Assembly (NCBI RefSeq): GCF_034541975.1
Contig: NZ_JAVYJM010000001.1
Reading direction: 5' to 3' (one strand)
DNA: 64,000 nt
Source of the DNA: Dermacoccus abyssi
GTDB taxonomy: Bacteria > Actinomycetota > Actinomycetes > Actinomycetales > Dermatophilaceae
Under the pieces are notes generated by a model, which had not been told where the DNA came from, ran no database searches, and saw only the letters and a program-made list of their open reading frames with translations. Below, one piece after another: positions 25,024-36,808 of this stretch. Position 1 is the first letter of the stretch; each line of letters opens with the position of its first letter. The position numbers and the translations under genes were made by a program.

Positions 25024-25029
25024 TAAGGT
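25024..25029 (+). promoter_or_regulatory. candidate -10 box of rimP-nusA
   Basis: TAAGGT in the 136-nt gap between the permease and rimP. The -35 region is weak (TGTCCC). A leader of about 70 nt would precede rimP. Confidence 0.35.
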
Positions 25030-25103
25030 GGACGCGCGCGGGCCGAGTGCTCGCGCATTTCGCACCCTCGCTCGGGTGCGTGACGACAACTCCAGGAGGT
25101 CCG

Positions 25104-25654
25104 GTGGCAGGCGCGGAACGAACGATCATCGAAACCCTCGCACCCAAGCTCGAACCCCTGGGAATACTCGTCGAGGACGTCACCGTCGTGCCCGCGGGCA
25201 AGCGTCGCCTCGTGCGGATCCTCCTCGACCGCATCGTGGCGATGGACACGGCCACGACGGAGCCGGTTGCTCCCGTCACGCTCGACGAGGTCGCCGAAGC
25301 CACCCGCGTCGTCAGCGACGAGCTCGACGCCACGAACGTCATGGGCGAGCAGCCCTACGTTCTGGAGGTCAGCTCCCCGGGCACCGACCGCCCGCTCACC
25401 GAACCCCGTCACTTCGCCCGCAACGTCGGGCGACTCGTGGCGATCACCCTCGACGACGGCTCGAAGATCGCCGGACGCCTCACGTCCGCCGATGCCACCG
25501 AGATCGTCGTCACCCCCGAGCAGGGCGGCAAGAAGGCCGGCGGCCACGCCTCGGCCGAGCCGACCCGACTCGAGTACCCAACGATCACCAGCGCCAAGGT
25601 GCAGGTGGAATTCACGCACGGTGGCGACACCGACGGCGTGGGAGAGGACGTCTG

Positions 25655-25655
<1 letters not shown>
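25104..25655 (+). CDS. rimP: ribosome maturation factor RimP
   Basis: Assembly factor for the 30S ribosomal subunit, binding near S12. The 183 residues show the N-terminal alpha/beta domain (ETLAPKLEPLGILVEDV near residues 9-25), LEVSSPGTDRPL near 90-101 and the C-terminal Sm-like barrel. There are Ala/Lys-Gly insertions in the barrel (EQGGKKAGGHASAEP) that many homologues lack. GTG 25104 has AGGAGG 4 nt upstream and fits the family; the frame is open far upstream only as a shadow of the permease gene. The stop overlaps the nusA ATG (TGATG). Confidence 0.94.
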
Positions 25656-26668
<1,013 letters not shown>

Positions 26669-26678
26669 TCCGGGCCGG

Positions 26679-26720
26679 AAATCCTCCGGGTGCGAGGGCA
26701 CCCGGAGGATTTCGCGTTTT
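26679..26720 (+). terminator. intrinsic terminator after nusA
   Basis: A 14-bp stem AAATCCTCCGGGTG / CACCCGGAGGATTT with a 6-nt loop (26679-26712), followed by CGCGTTTT. This is the most classical Rho-independent terminator in the window. Some transcription may still continue into ylxR and infB. Confidence 0.85.
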
Positions 26721-26747
26721 CCCGCCCCGGGGGCGAACAGGTAGGCT
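26719..26747 (+). promoter_or_regulatory. candidate promoter of ylxR-infB
   Basis: TTCCCG and TAGGCT with a 17-nt spacer, directly after the nusA terminator. The expected start is about 30 nt before the ylxR GTG. Confidence 0.45.
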
Positions 26748-26782
26748 AGGGGGCGAACGGTGACAGACAGAAGGTTGGTGAC

Positions 26783-27175
26783 GTGATCAACGTGACCGAC
26801 ACGGATGTCGAGCTCTCCCGAAAGTCCGAACCGCAGCGCACCTGCATCGGATGCCGGGGCAAGGGCGGCCGTTCCGTTTTGCTGCGCATCGTGTGCGATG
26901 AGAATGCCGTCCTGGTACTCGACTCGCGCAAGGCGATGCCGGGCAGGGGAGCGTGGCTCCACGCCGACGAGACGTGCCTTTCCCAGGCCACGACCCGCCG
27001 CGCTTGGGGACGGGCACTTCGCCTGCGATCGGCGGTTTCCACCGACGCGCTGGCGGAACAGGTGGAACGGGAGAATCGTTCCACGTCGTACGACGACGAA
27101 AACACCGGAAGGACCCGCAGGGGGACTTCCACGACAGTGACCGAAAGCGGGTTTGACGCTATGAGCACCCGATGA
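26783..27175 (+). CDS. ylxR: YlxR family RNA-binding protein (DUF448)
   Basis: A 130-residue protein whose first 85 residues are the DUF448 fold: PQRTCIGCRGKGGRSVLLRIV near residues 17-37, then GRGAWLHADETCLSQA with a second Cys. YlxR is a small nucleoid- or RNA-binding protein; in Bacillus it affects expression of many genes, and structural work suggested RNA binding. The hydrophilic C-terminal tail (from about residue 90) is not conserved in the family. It lies in the standard place between nusA and infB. GTG 26783 is preceded by AAGG at about 9 nt. Confidence 0.88.
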   Translation: MINVTDTDVELSRKSEPQRTCIGCRGKGGRSVLLRIVCDENAVLVLDSRKAMPGRGAWLHADETCLSQATTRRAWGRALRLRSAVSTDALAEQVERENRSTSYDDENTGRTRRGTSTTVTESGFDAMSTR

Positions 27176-27256
27176 GTTCTCAGCGATGAGCACCCTCAAC
27201 TGACGGTCTGCCGGGCTCGAAGGCTTGGCGGTCCGTCGAAAACCGACAGGAGAAAC

Positions 27257-30145
<2,889 letters not shown>

Positions 30146-30148
30146 CCG

Positions 30149-30385
30149 TTCCCTTGGGCCGTCTTCCGGTCTGAGTGCGTTCCCTTGGGCCGTCTTCCGG
30201 TCTGAATCCCTCGCAAGCTCGGGATTCAGCCTCGGTGCGACAGCCCTTCGGGCCGCATCACAAGCGAAAGCCCTCACCACCCCTCGCAAGCTCGGGGTCG
30301 TGAGGGCTTTCGCTTGCTCTGCGGAGTCCGCTTCCAGCGTTGTTTGGTCAGGCGGGAGTGTTGGGCTTCCCGAGTGCGGGCTTCA
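30149..30385 (+). repeat. intergenic hairpin repeat, copy 2 (downstream of infB)
   Basis: Same block order as copies 1 and 3. It has two hairpins with the conserved TCGCAAGCTC loop: the first closes with CTGAATCCC / GGGATTCAG (30202-30210 with 30221-30229), the second with a 17-bp outer stem (30261-30277 with 30300-30316) plus CCCC/GGGG. Between them is GCCCTTCGGGC. The 3' block (AGTCCGCTTCCAGCGT, then AGTGTTGGGCTTCC) is kept. The 5' block is duplicated in tandem: a 27-bp direct repeat starts at 30148 and again at 30179. The rest of the gap to 30440 shows nothing recognisable. Confidence 0.8.
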
Positions 30386-30439
30386 TGAGTCGCGTATCCG
30401 CCGCGTCTACCTCCGACTCGGGGATCGAAACTCCCGCAG

Positions 30440-30482
30440 CTAGGTGTACTGACCGGACACGTTGATCGAGACAGGCGGGTTT
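30440..30482 (-). pseudogene. relic of an IS481-type transposase 3' end
   Basis: Read on the minus strand, the 14 codons ending at TAG (30442-30440) give NPPVSINVSGQYT, close to the C terminus NQPPFSRLTNVPGQYS of the intact transposase at 31923-32909. The rest of that transposase is gone: the AraC gene's stop lies 2 nt away. It is too short to be certain, but the end-on placement and stop codon position support a relic of an older insertion in opposite orientation to the intact element. Confidence 0.45.
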
Positions 30483-30484
30483 CG

Positions 30485-31270
30485 TCACCCTCTGATCGCG
30501 CGCGAGCGGTAGTGCGTGAGGGTCAGTCCGAGAAGGGCGCGTGCTTCACGGCTCAGGTGTGCTTGGTCGACGAAGCCGTAACGGACTGCGATATCGGCCA
30601 GTGCTTCATCCGGGTTCTCGCGGATCCATTCGGCCGCTTCTTGGAGGCGTCGGCGGCGGATCATGGTGTAGGGCGAGAGGCCCACGTACTTGGTGGTGAG
30701 GCGATTGACCGTCCGCGTCGAAACCCCCATGGCGCCAGCGAGGTCGTCCACCGTGGCGATGTGGGAGTCGGTGATGGCGAGGTCGGCCAGGCGGTTGGCT
30801 TGGTGAGCCTCATCGGTCAGCGGGCCCACGTGGCTCGTTAGCCACATCTCGACCGTTTCGATGACATTGGCGAGGTTGCCGTCTGACGCCTGGACTGCTT
30901 CATGGAGTTCGAGGGCGGCGACAGGGATGGAGTCGTCTCGGCAGGCGGCCGGCTGCCGAGTGAAGGCGGGCACTGCAGCCGGGCGTAGCAGGGCACCGAG
31001 CACCCAGCCCTGCCCAACCAGGACCTGTGTGGAGCCCCGCGTAGTGGGCCCCCAGAAGCGCACCTGATCCTTTTCGAAGGCGAGGTTGCTCGCGGGAAAC
31101 GCCAGGAGCTCTTGCGATGAGTGTTGCCCCGGTGGGAGATCCCATGTGCTGGTCCACCACCAGACGACCAAGTCCTTGGCTGCTGGACCCGGTGGGATCC
31201 GGGTGAAATCGCGGGGAAGTTCCGCTGGAAACAACGGGCCCCGTCCACTGACGTCAGAGGAGGCGGTCAT
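30485..31270 (-). CDS. AraC family transcriptional regulator
   Basis: A 261-residue protein with an N-terminal sensor region (about residues 1-160, beginning with a GLU/Pro-rich segment and YVVWWWTSTWDLPPG-like beta strands of the DUF6597/AraC_E type) and a C-terminal AraC double helix-turn-helix: HIATVDDLAGAMGVSTRTVNRL near residues 173-194 and EALADIAVRYGFVDQAHLSRE near 222-242. It is transcribed away from the VOC gene; the 50-nt gap between them holds both -10 boxes, so it likely regulates that gene. The pair sits in an accessory segment flanked by transposase sequences. Confidence 0.88.
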   Translation of the reverse strand: MTASSDVSGRGPLFPAELPRDFTRIPPGPAAKDLVVWWWTSTWDLPPGQHSSQELLAFPASNLAFEKDQVRFWGPTTRGSTQVLVGQGWVLGALLRPAAVPAFTRQPAACRDDSIPVAALELHEAVQASDGNLANVIETVEMWLTSHVGPLTDEAHQANRLADLAITDSHIATVDDLAGAMGVSTRTVNRLTTKYVGLSPYTMIRRRRLQEAAEWIRENPDEALADIAVRYGFVDQAHLSREARALLGLTLTHYRSRAIRG

Positions 31271-31276
31271 GGCAGG

Positions 31277-31282
31277 AATCTA
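31277..31282 (-). promoter_or_regulatory. -10 box of the AraC regulator gene (leaderless)
   Basis: TAGATT on the minus strand, 6 nt before the ATG at 31270. Confidence 0.45.
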
Positions 31283-31307
31283 CAAGACCACGCGCGTCAG
31301 CAGTCCC

Positions 31308-31313
31308 TAGCGT
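31308..31313 (+). promoter_or_regulatory. -10 box of the VOC gene (leaderless)
   Basis: TAGCGT ends 7 nt before the ATG at 31321. It lies back to back with the AraC promoter, so a regulator bound between 31271 and 31320 could act on both genes. Confidence 0.45.
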
Positions 31314-31320
31314 GCAGGTC

Positions 31321-31836
31321 ATGACGACTGAACCAGTTGCCCCTGCCCATGGCGAGTACACCGACAACGGGCGCCCGAAGGGCTTCTCCAGCTTGACTCC
31401 GTTCATTGCGCTCGAGGATCCGAGGGCGGCGTTGGCGTTCTACACGGACGTGTTCGGCGCGCGCGTAGTGAGCTCGACCGAGATGGAGGGGGCAATCGTC
31501 CATGCCGAGCTCGACTTCGGTTGCGGTCGCCTCCAGGTGGGGGCCGCGCAGGAGGCCTATCACCTGCTGGCCCTGGACGCGGAGAGCGAAGACGCGCAGT
31601 TCTCCCTCGGCATCTATGTCGCTAACGTTGACAGCGTCGTCGAGACAGCAGTCGCCCGTGGCGCTGTGCTGCGCGAAGCTGTCGTGGGCTTCGTCTCCGG
31701 CGACCGCTACGGGAGCATCCGCGATCCGTTCGGGGTCCGATGGTCGGTGATGACGCGCGTCGAGGACCTCAGTGATGAGGAATCAGCTCGCCGGGTCGAG
31801 GCCTGGGCCGCGGAAATGAGCAACGAGAACAACTGA
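31321..31836 (+). CDS. VOC/glyoxalase superfamily protein (PhnB-like)
   Basis: A 171-residue protein with the vicinal-oxygen-chelate fold: FIALEDPRAALAFYTDVFGARVV near residues 20-42 and DPFGVRWSVMTRVEDLSDEE near 138-157, the latter typical of PhnB/YdcE-like members. Metal ligands are not clearly in the standard places. Substrates of such proteins include antibiotics, extradiol aromatics and glyoxal adducts, and none can be assigned. ATG 31321 is chosen over GTG 31312 because of the -10 box spacing. The TGA stop coincides with the first three bases of the proposed IS481 left end, so the native C terminus may have been cut or altered. Confidence 0.85.
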   Translation: MTTEPVAPAHGEYTDNGRPKGFSSLTPFIALEDPRAALAFYTDVFGARVVSSTEMEGAIVHAELDFGCGRLQVGAAQEAYHLLALDAESEDAQFSLGIYVANVDSVVETAVARGAVLREAVVGFVSGDRYGSIRDPFGVRWSVMTRVEDLSDEESARRVEAWAAEMSNENN

Positions 31837-31872
31837 TACCCCTGGCGGGTTGCTCCGCGGCGAGGAGCTTGC

Positions 31873-31904
31873 GATGGGCGGTCACCGCGAGGTGGCCGCC
31901 CATC
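31873..31904 (+). other. hairpin upstream of the transposase start
   Basis: GATGGGCGG pairs with CCGCCCATC, and CACC with GGTG inside, around a short loop, 18 nt before the transposase ATG. Such a hairpin could limit transposase translation from outside read-through transcripts; that role is inferred. Confidence 0.5.
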
Positions 31905-31922
31905 ACACCTTGGAGGCCGTCG

Positions 31923-32909
31923 ATGTCTCATCCCAACGCTGCGCTGACCCCGCGCCACCGTCTGCTCGTTGCCCGTTTGGTCGTCGATGACGGCTGGCCG
32001 ATCAGTGAGGTCGCCGCCCGATTCCAGGTCTCCTGGCCGACCGTGAAACGCTGGGCAGACCGCTACCGCGCCGGCCAGTCGATGCAGGACCGCTCGTCAC
32101 GCCCTCACCGATCACCGAACAAGACCAGCCCACCGACGACGAAGCGCTGCATCCAGCTGCGAATCCGGCTACGAGAGGGGCCCGTCCAGTTGGCCTGCCG
32201 CCTGGGGATCGCACCGTCGACGGTCCACCGGATCCTGACCGATGCTCGCTTGAACCGGCTCTCCCACGTCGATCGCGCCACCGGTGAGCCGGTCCGTCGC
32301 TACGAACACGCCCATCCCGGCGCGATGCTCCATGTCGACGTGAAGAAGCTCGGCAACATCCCCGACGGCGGCGGCTGGCGCTACGTCGGCCGCCGACAAG
32401 GCGAGAAGAACCGCGCCGCCACCCCGGACAAGCCCAGGAACAAGCACTACGACCCGTTGATAGGCAAGGCCTTCGTCCACACCGTGATCGACGACCACTC
32501 TCGCGTCGCCTACGCCGAGATCCACGACGATGAAACCGCGATCACCGCCACCGCGGTCCTGGTGAGGGCTGTCGAGTGGTTCAACGCCCGCGGCGTCACC
32601 GTCGAGCGGGTCCTGTCCGACAACGGTGGCGCCTACAAGTCGCACCTATGGCGCGACACCTGCGCCGAACTCGGCATCAGGCACAAGCGCACCCGGCCCT
32701 ATCGGCCGCAGACCAACGGCAAGATCGAACGCTTCCACCGCACCCTGGCCGACGGCTGGGCCTACGCCCGCTGCTACACCTCAGAGGTCGAACGCCGCGG
32801 AGAACTCGAGGGCTGGCTGCACTACTACAACCACCACCGGCCGCACACGGCCTGCGGGAACCAGCCGCCGTTCTCACGATTGACCAACGTCCCCGGTCAG
32901 TACAGCTAG
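31923..32909 (+). CDS. IS481 family transposase
   Basis: A 328-residue DDE transposase. The N-terminal helix-turn-helix (DGWPISEVAARFQVSWPTVKRW near residues 21-42) binds the element's ends. The catalytic residues are in LHVDVKKLG (near 138), VLSDNGGAYKS (near 230) and NGKIERFHRTL (near 266). The C terminus NVPGQYS is the family norm. No frameshift or internal stop is seen, so it should be active. ATG 31923 follows a CTTGGAGG sequence at about 9 nt; the frame is open to 31869 but that would enter the hairpin. Confidence 0.95.
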   Translation: MSHPNAALTPRHRLLVARLVVDDGWPISEVAARFQVSWPTVKRWADRYRAGQSMQDRSSRPHRSPNKTSPPTTKRCIQLRIRLREGPVQLACRLGIAPSTVHRILTDARLNRLSHVDRATGEPVRRYEHAHPGAMLHVDVKKLGNIPDGGGWRYVGRRQGEKNRAATPDKPRNKHYDPLIGKAFVHTVIDDHSRVAYAEIHDDETAITATAVLVRAVEWFNARGVTVERVLSDNGGAYKSHLWRDTCAELGIRHKRTRPYRPQTNGKIERFHRTLADGWAYARCYTSEVERRGELEGWLHYYNHHRPHTACGNQPPFSRLTNVPGQYS

Positions 32910-32977
32910 GTCCTTCGTCGCCTGGCCGAACGCCGCGGATTCGGGGGAGGGGTTGTCACTGCGGCACACTGGAGCCC

Positions 32978-34078
32978 GTGAATTCCGAGAACGCCGCCGA
33001 CGAGACCCAGCCCGAGCTTCGCTCATCGCTCGACACCGCGCCCGACGGGCGCCTCCTGCTCCTCGCACCCTCGTCGAACCGCGTTTACGCCGGAGACGCC
33101 GCGCGCCTCAACGCCGCGGAGATCACGGTCATGGCCGACGCTTTGGACCTGGACGCCCGCGTACGACCCGTCACCGTCGCCGGAGTCGATTACCTCAACA
33201 TCGAAGGCGACGACGACCTGCTCACCCGCGTCGTGAGCGAGGCCAGCGGCGCCTTCGCCCTCTTCGGTTCGGCCGACGGGCTGCTGCGTCCGACGGCCCT
33301 CGAACGTCGTCGCCCCTACAGCGACGACCTCGTCACGATCCAGAAGTACCAGGGCAAGACGAACGAGCAGTTCACCCACCTGCTGCTGAACGTCACCGCT
33401 GCGCTCGCAAAGCGCCCGCAGGCGCTGCTCGACGGCTCCCTCCACGTGCTCGACCCCATGTGCGGTCGCGGCACCACCCTCAACACCTGCCTCCTGCGCG
33501 GTATCGACGTCACCGGCGTCGACCTCGACAAGAAGGACTTCGAGGCCTACCAGGCGTTCATCACGACGTGGCTTCGCTCCCACCGCCTCAAGCACGAGAT
33601 CGATGCCAGCCAGGTGCGTCGCGAAGGCCGGACGCTCGGGCGTGCGCTCGAACTCGAGACCGCACCGACGAAGGAAGACTGGAAGGCCGGACGCACCCAA
33701 CAGGTCACCTACCTCAACGTCGACACCACCAGGCTCGGGCGTGTCATGCGCAGGACGAGCGTCGACGTCGTCGTCGCCGACACGCCCTACGGCGTCCAGC
33801 ACGGCTCCCACGGCGACAAGCTGGACCGTTCCCCGGTGCAGCTCCTCGAGCGAGCGCTGCCGTCCTGGCACGACACCCTGCGCACGGGCGGCACGGTCGG
33901 CCTCGCCTACAACCGCCACGTCGTGAAGCCCGGCGAACTCGCCGACGTGCTCGACGCGCATGGTTTCTCGGTCGTCCACGGCCAAGGCGCGCCTGCCGCC
34001 GGCCTCGATGAGGACGCGTTCCGTCACCGCGTCGACGCCTCGATCGACCGCGACATCGTGGTCGCCCGCAAGGGCTGA
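32978..34078 (+). CDS. TRM11-like SAM-dependent methyltransferase
   Basis: A 366-residue protein with a Rossmann methyltransferase domain: LHVLDPMCGRGTTLNTCLLRG near residues 163-183 is the SAM loop, and VVVADTPYGVQHG near 263-275 carries the (D/N)PPY-type catalytic motif in the form DTPY. The N-terminal 130 residues lack a clear THUMP domain. Related archaeal and eukaryotic enzymes methylate tRNA guanosines (TRM11/TRMG10), so a tRNA or rRNA substrate is likely but unproven. GTG 32978 begins 20 nt after the IS element, which may now supply its promoter. Its stop lies inside the terminator hairpin at 34076-34105. Confidence 0.83.
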   Translation: MNSENAADETQPELRSSLDTAPDGRLLLLAPSSNRVYAGDAARLNAAEITVMADALDLDARVRPVTVAGVDYLNIEGDDDLLTRVVSEASGAFALFGSADGLLRPTALERRRPYSDDLVTIQKYQGKTNEQFTHLLLNVTAALAKRPQALLDGSLHVLDPMCGRGTTLNTCLLRGIDVTGVDLDKKDFEAYQAFITTWLRSHRLKHEIDASQVRREGRTLGRALELETAPTKEDWKAGRTQQVTYLNVDTTRLGRVMRRTSVDVVVADTPYGVQHGSHGDKLDRSPVQLLERALPSWHDTLRTGGTVGLAYNRHVVKPGELADVLDAHGFSVVHGQGAPAAGLDEDAFRHRVDASIDRDIVVARKG

Positions 34079-34105
34079 CGCACGCCGGGGCGACGGCGTG
34101 CGTCA
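34076..34105 (+). terminator. terminator overlapping the methyltransferase stop codon
   Basis: An 11-bp stem TGACGCACGCC / GGCGTGCGTCA with an 8-nt loop. The 5' arm starts with the TGA stop codon itself. Confidence 0.7.
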
Positions 34106-34243
34106 CAGCCCGCCGCGCCACGGCTGTTGCCCGGCGAAACGCCGGAGCAGGCAGCTGCCACACACGCGAAAACCACGGTGCTCACGCGCCGACACATCAC
34201 ATAGGGTTGGGGCGAAAACGTCGCCCGGCTCAAGGAGGATCCC

Positions 34244-34678
34244 ATGGCCGACCAGGCTCGCGCCCGCAAGGTCGCTGACCGCATCAAGTCGCTCGTCGCC
34301 GAGTTCGTCGAGTTCCGTCTCAAGGACGAGCGGGTGGGCTTCCTCACGATCACCGACGTGCGTGTCACGGGCGACCTGCAGAACGCCTCGGTGTTCTACA
34401 CCGTCTTCGGCTCGGACGCCGAGCGCGCCGCCACCGCCGAGGCGCTCGCCGACAACCGCGGTCGCATCCGCAGCCACGTCGGCAAGGGTCTCGGCATCCG
34501 CCTCACGCCGACGATCGAGTTCTTTCCCGACGCCCTGCCCGAGGGCGCCGCTCACCTCGAGGACGCGCTCGCCAAGGCGCGCGCCCGCGACGAGGAACTC
34601 GCGCGGTCCTCGCAGGGGGCTTCGTTCGCCGGCGAGGCCGACCCGTACAAGAAGCCCGAGGCCGCGGACGAGCAGTGA
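34244..34678 (+). CDS. rbfA: ribosome-binding factor A
   Basis: Late 30S subunit maturation and cold-adaptation factor with a KH-like fold. The 144 residues begin ARARKVADRIKSLVAEFVEF and include VGFLTITDVRVTGDLQNASVFYTVFG (near residues 32-57) and RSHVGKGLGIRLTPTIEFFPD (near 77-97), all standard. The C-terminal tail is charged and variable. AGGAGG stands 6 nt before the ATG. The truB start overlaps its stop (GTGA). In most actinobacteria infB directly precedes it; here the accessory segment and the methyltransferase gene lie between. Confidence 0.96.
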   Translation: MADQARARKVADRIKSLVAEFVEFRLKDERVGFLTITDVRVTGDLQNASVFYTVFGSDAERAATAEALADNRGRIRSHVGKGLGIRLTPTIEFFPDALPEGAAHLEDALAKARARDEELARSSQGASFAGEADPYKKPEAADEQ

Positions 34679-35604
34679 ACGACGCGCGACCGCAGACACC
34701 CGACGGCATCCTCGTCGTCGACAAACCGGCCGGATGGACGTCGCACGACGTCGTCGGCCGGATGCGACGCCTCGCGAACACGCGCCGGGTCGGGCACGCC
34801 GGCACCCTCGACCCGATGGCGACCGGCGTGCTCGTCGTGGGCGTCAATCGCGCGACGAAGCTGCTCACCTTCCTCGTCGGCTGCGACAAGGAGTACACGG
34901 CCACGATCCGGCTCGGGCAGTCCACCGTCACCGACGACGCCGAAGGTGATGTCGTCGATGCGCCCGGTGCCACGCGCGAGGTCGTGACCGAGCAGGCCCT
35001 CAGCGCTGCTGTCGCCGAACTCACCGGCGACATCGACCAGGTGCCGAGCAGCGTGAGCGCCATCAAGGTCGACGGCAAGCGCTCCTACGCCCGGGTGCGT
35101 GGGGGAGAGGACGTCGAACTCGCCGCCCGCCCCGTCACGGTCGGCCGCTTCGATGTTCTCGAGGTGCGCGAAACGAGTGCCGATGGTGCCACGCGCGTCG
35201 TGGACGTCGATGTCGTCGTCGAGGTCTCCTCGGGCACGTATGTGCGTGCCCTCGCACGTGACCTCGGAGCCGCCCTCGGCGTGGGCGGCCACCTCACGGC
35301 CCTGCGCCGTACCCGCGTCGGCACCTTCACGCTCGACGCTGCCCGCACCCTCGACGACATCTCGGACGAAGTCGACACCGGCCGGGCCCCGAGCGTCATC
35401 CCGATGGCGGACGCCGCCGCAGACGCCTTCGCCGTTCATCACGTCACCGAGGACGAGGAGCGGGCGCTGACCTTCGGCCAGCGCATCGCCTCGGCACCGG
35501 AGCGCGCCGAGACCGTGGCCGCCATCGCCCCCGACGGGCGCCTCGCGGCGATCCTCGACGAGAGCACCCCGAAGGCGAAATCCCGGGTCACCTTCCCGAA
35601 GTAA
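34675..35604 (+). CDS. truB: tRNA pseudouridine-55 synthase
   Basis: Converts U55 in the T-loop of tRNAs to pseudouridine. The 309 residues start PDGILVVDKPAGWTSHDVVGRM, with the catalytic Asp in GHAGTLDPMATGVL near residue 46. KEYTATIRLGQST (near 78) and SGTYVRALARDLG (near 187) follow as in the family, with a C-terminal PUA-like portion. GTG 34675 overlaps the rbfA stop by 4 nt, so the two are translationally coupled. The Ni/Co permease gene interrupts the usual truB-ribF adjacency. Confidence 0.96.
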   Translation: MNDARPQTPDGILVVDKPAGWTSHDVVGRMRRLANTRRVGHAGTLDPMATGVLVVGVNRATKLLTFLVGCDKEYTATIRLGQSTVTDDAEGDVVDAPGATREVVTEQALSAAVAELTGDIDQVPSSVSAIKVDGKRSYARVRGGEDVELAARPVTVGRFDVLEVRETSADGATRVVDVDVVVEVSSGTYVRALARDLGAALGVGGHLTALRRTRVGTFTLDAARTLDDISDEVDTGRAPSVIPMADAAADAFAVHHVTEDEERALTFGQRIASAPERAETVAAIAPDGRLAAILDESTPKAKSRVTFPK

Positions 35605-35698
35605 TCCACCGGCCAGCCGGTTTCTGCGACGCCGTCGCAACAGTCGGTGCTCCGGGCGTACGATGCTCAGGTTTCGCACCGTCACCCGAGAGGCCACC

Positions 35699-36799
35699 GT
35701 GTCCAAGCTCCCCACCTGGTGGAAAGGCTTCAATGCCGCCGAGCGGCGTTCGATCCTGGGGATGACGGCTTTCGTCGCCCTCCTGCACGTGCTCGGCTGG
35801 GGTGTGCTCGCGCTCATCGTGGCGCCCCAGAACCTCCATCTCGGCACCGACGGACGGGGCCAGGTCTTCGGCATCGGGCTCGGAATCACGGCCTACACGC
35901 TCGGGATGCGCCACGCCTTCGACGCCGACCACATCGCGGCCATCGACAACACGACACGCAAGCTCCTCAACGACGGGCGCGATCGCAAACCGGTGAGCGT
36001 CGGCTTCTGGTTCTCGCTCGGCCACTCGAGCGTCGTCTTCACGATGTGCCTCCTGCTCGCCCTCGGCGTCAAGGCCATCGCCGGACCGGTGGCCGACGAC
36101 GATTCGAGCCTGCACCGGTGGCTCGGCATCTTCGGGCCCACCGTCTCCGGCAGCTTCCTGTGGCTCATCGGCATCCTCAACCTCGTGAGCCTCATCGGCA
36201 TCGTGCGCGTCTGGCGTCGGGCCCGTCGTGGTCACCTCGACGAGGTCGCCCTCGAGGAATACCTCAACGGCCGTGGCTTCTTCGCGCGCTTCTTCCGCGG
36301 TGCGACGAAGTCGATCACCAAGCCGGCCCAGATGTACCCGCTCGGCTTCCTCTTCGGCCTCGGGTTCGACACGGCGACCGAGGTCTCGCTGCTCGTCCTC
36401 GCCGGCGGAGCGGCGGCCTTCGCCCTGCCCTGGTACGCCATCCTCACCCTGCCCGTCATCTTCGCCGCGGGCATGAGCCTGCTCGACGCCGCGGACGGCG
36501 TCTTCATGACGCGTGCTTACGACTGGGCCTTCGCCAAGCCGTTGCGGCGCCTGTACTACAACGTCACCGTCACCGGCCTCTCGGTCGTCGTCGCCCTCGT
36601 CATCGGCACGATCGAACTCGCCTCTGTCGTCAGCGACAAGTGGGGCATCACGAGCGGGCCGGTGGCGTGGCTCGGCGCGATCCCGCTCGACGAGGTCGGA
36701 TACGTCATCGTCGGGCTCTTCGTCGTGACGTGGCTGCTCGCCGTGGCGGTGTGGCGCCTGGCACGTATCGATGAGCGCGAGCTCGGCGTCAACGGCTAA
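35699..36799 (+). CDS. nickel/cobalt permease (NiCoT, HoxN/NixA family)
   Basis: A 366-residue membrane transporter with about eight helices. The signature RHAFDADHIAAIDNTTRKL in helix II (near residues 79-97) contains the H-X4-D-H motif that selects Ni(II) or Co(II). LGFLFGLGFDTATEVSLL (near 216-233) and the SLGHSSVVF segment are the other family motifs. It would feed Ni enzymes such as urease or cobalamin synthesis; no such gene lies nearby. GTG 35699 has GAGAGG 5 nt upstream and is preferred over ATG 35663. No Ni or B12 riboswitch fits in the 94 nt before it. ribF starts 9 nt after it. Confidence 0.93.
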   Translation: MSKLPTWWKGFNAAERRSILGMTAFVALLHVLGWGVLALIVAPQNLHLGTDGRGQVFGIGLGITAYTLGMRHAFDADHIAAIDNTTRKLLNDGRDRKPVSVGFWFSLGHSSVVFTMCLLLALGVKAIAGPVADDDSSLHRWLGIFGPTVSGSFLWLIGILNLVSLIGIVRVWRRARRGHLDEVALEEYLNGRGFFARFFRGATKSITKPAQMYPLGFLFGLGFDTATEVSLLVLAGGAAAFALPWYAILTLPVIFAAGMSLLDAADGVFMTRAYDWAFAKPLRRLYYNVTVTGLSVVVALVIGTIELASVVSDKWGITSGPVAWLGAIPLDEVGYVIVGLFVVTWLLAVAVWRLARIDERELGVNG

Positions 36800-36808
36800 G
36801 GTGGGCGA

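Larger units (their letters stand above)
31834..32958 (+). mobile_element. IS481-family insertion sequence
   Basis: About 1.1 kb around one intact DDE transposase gene. Proposed ends: the left reads TGATACCCCT then TCCGCGGCG (to 31862); the complement of the right end reads TGACAACCCCT then TCCGCGGCG (from 32958 inward). The shared blocks TGA, ACCCCT and TCCGCGGCG are in the same order, with 10 and 8 nt between the last two. The ends are imperfect and I see no target duplication, so the bounds may be off by some bases. The element lies between the VOC gene and the methyltransferase gene. Confidence 0.6.

Noticed and set aside
31866..31875. The complement of the repeat loop (GAGCTTGCGA) near the left end of the IS element
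   Set aside because: It is not flanked by complementary arms or by the conserved blocks, and one chance 10-mer in a GC-rich window is not surprising.
30440..32958. A true composite transposon around the AraC-VOC cargo
   Set aside because: Sequence after the relic's stop does not match the right end of the intact IS, and no target duplication is seen, so common mobilisation cannot be shown.
35605..35698. Possible nickel or cobalamin riboswitch ahead of the Ni/Co permease
   Set aside because: The gap is only 94 nt and lacks the known box elements; no suitable fold is visible.
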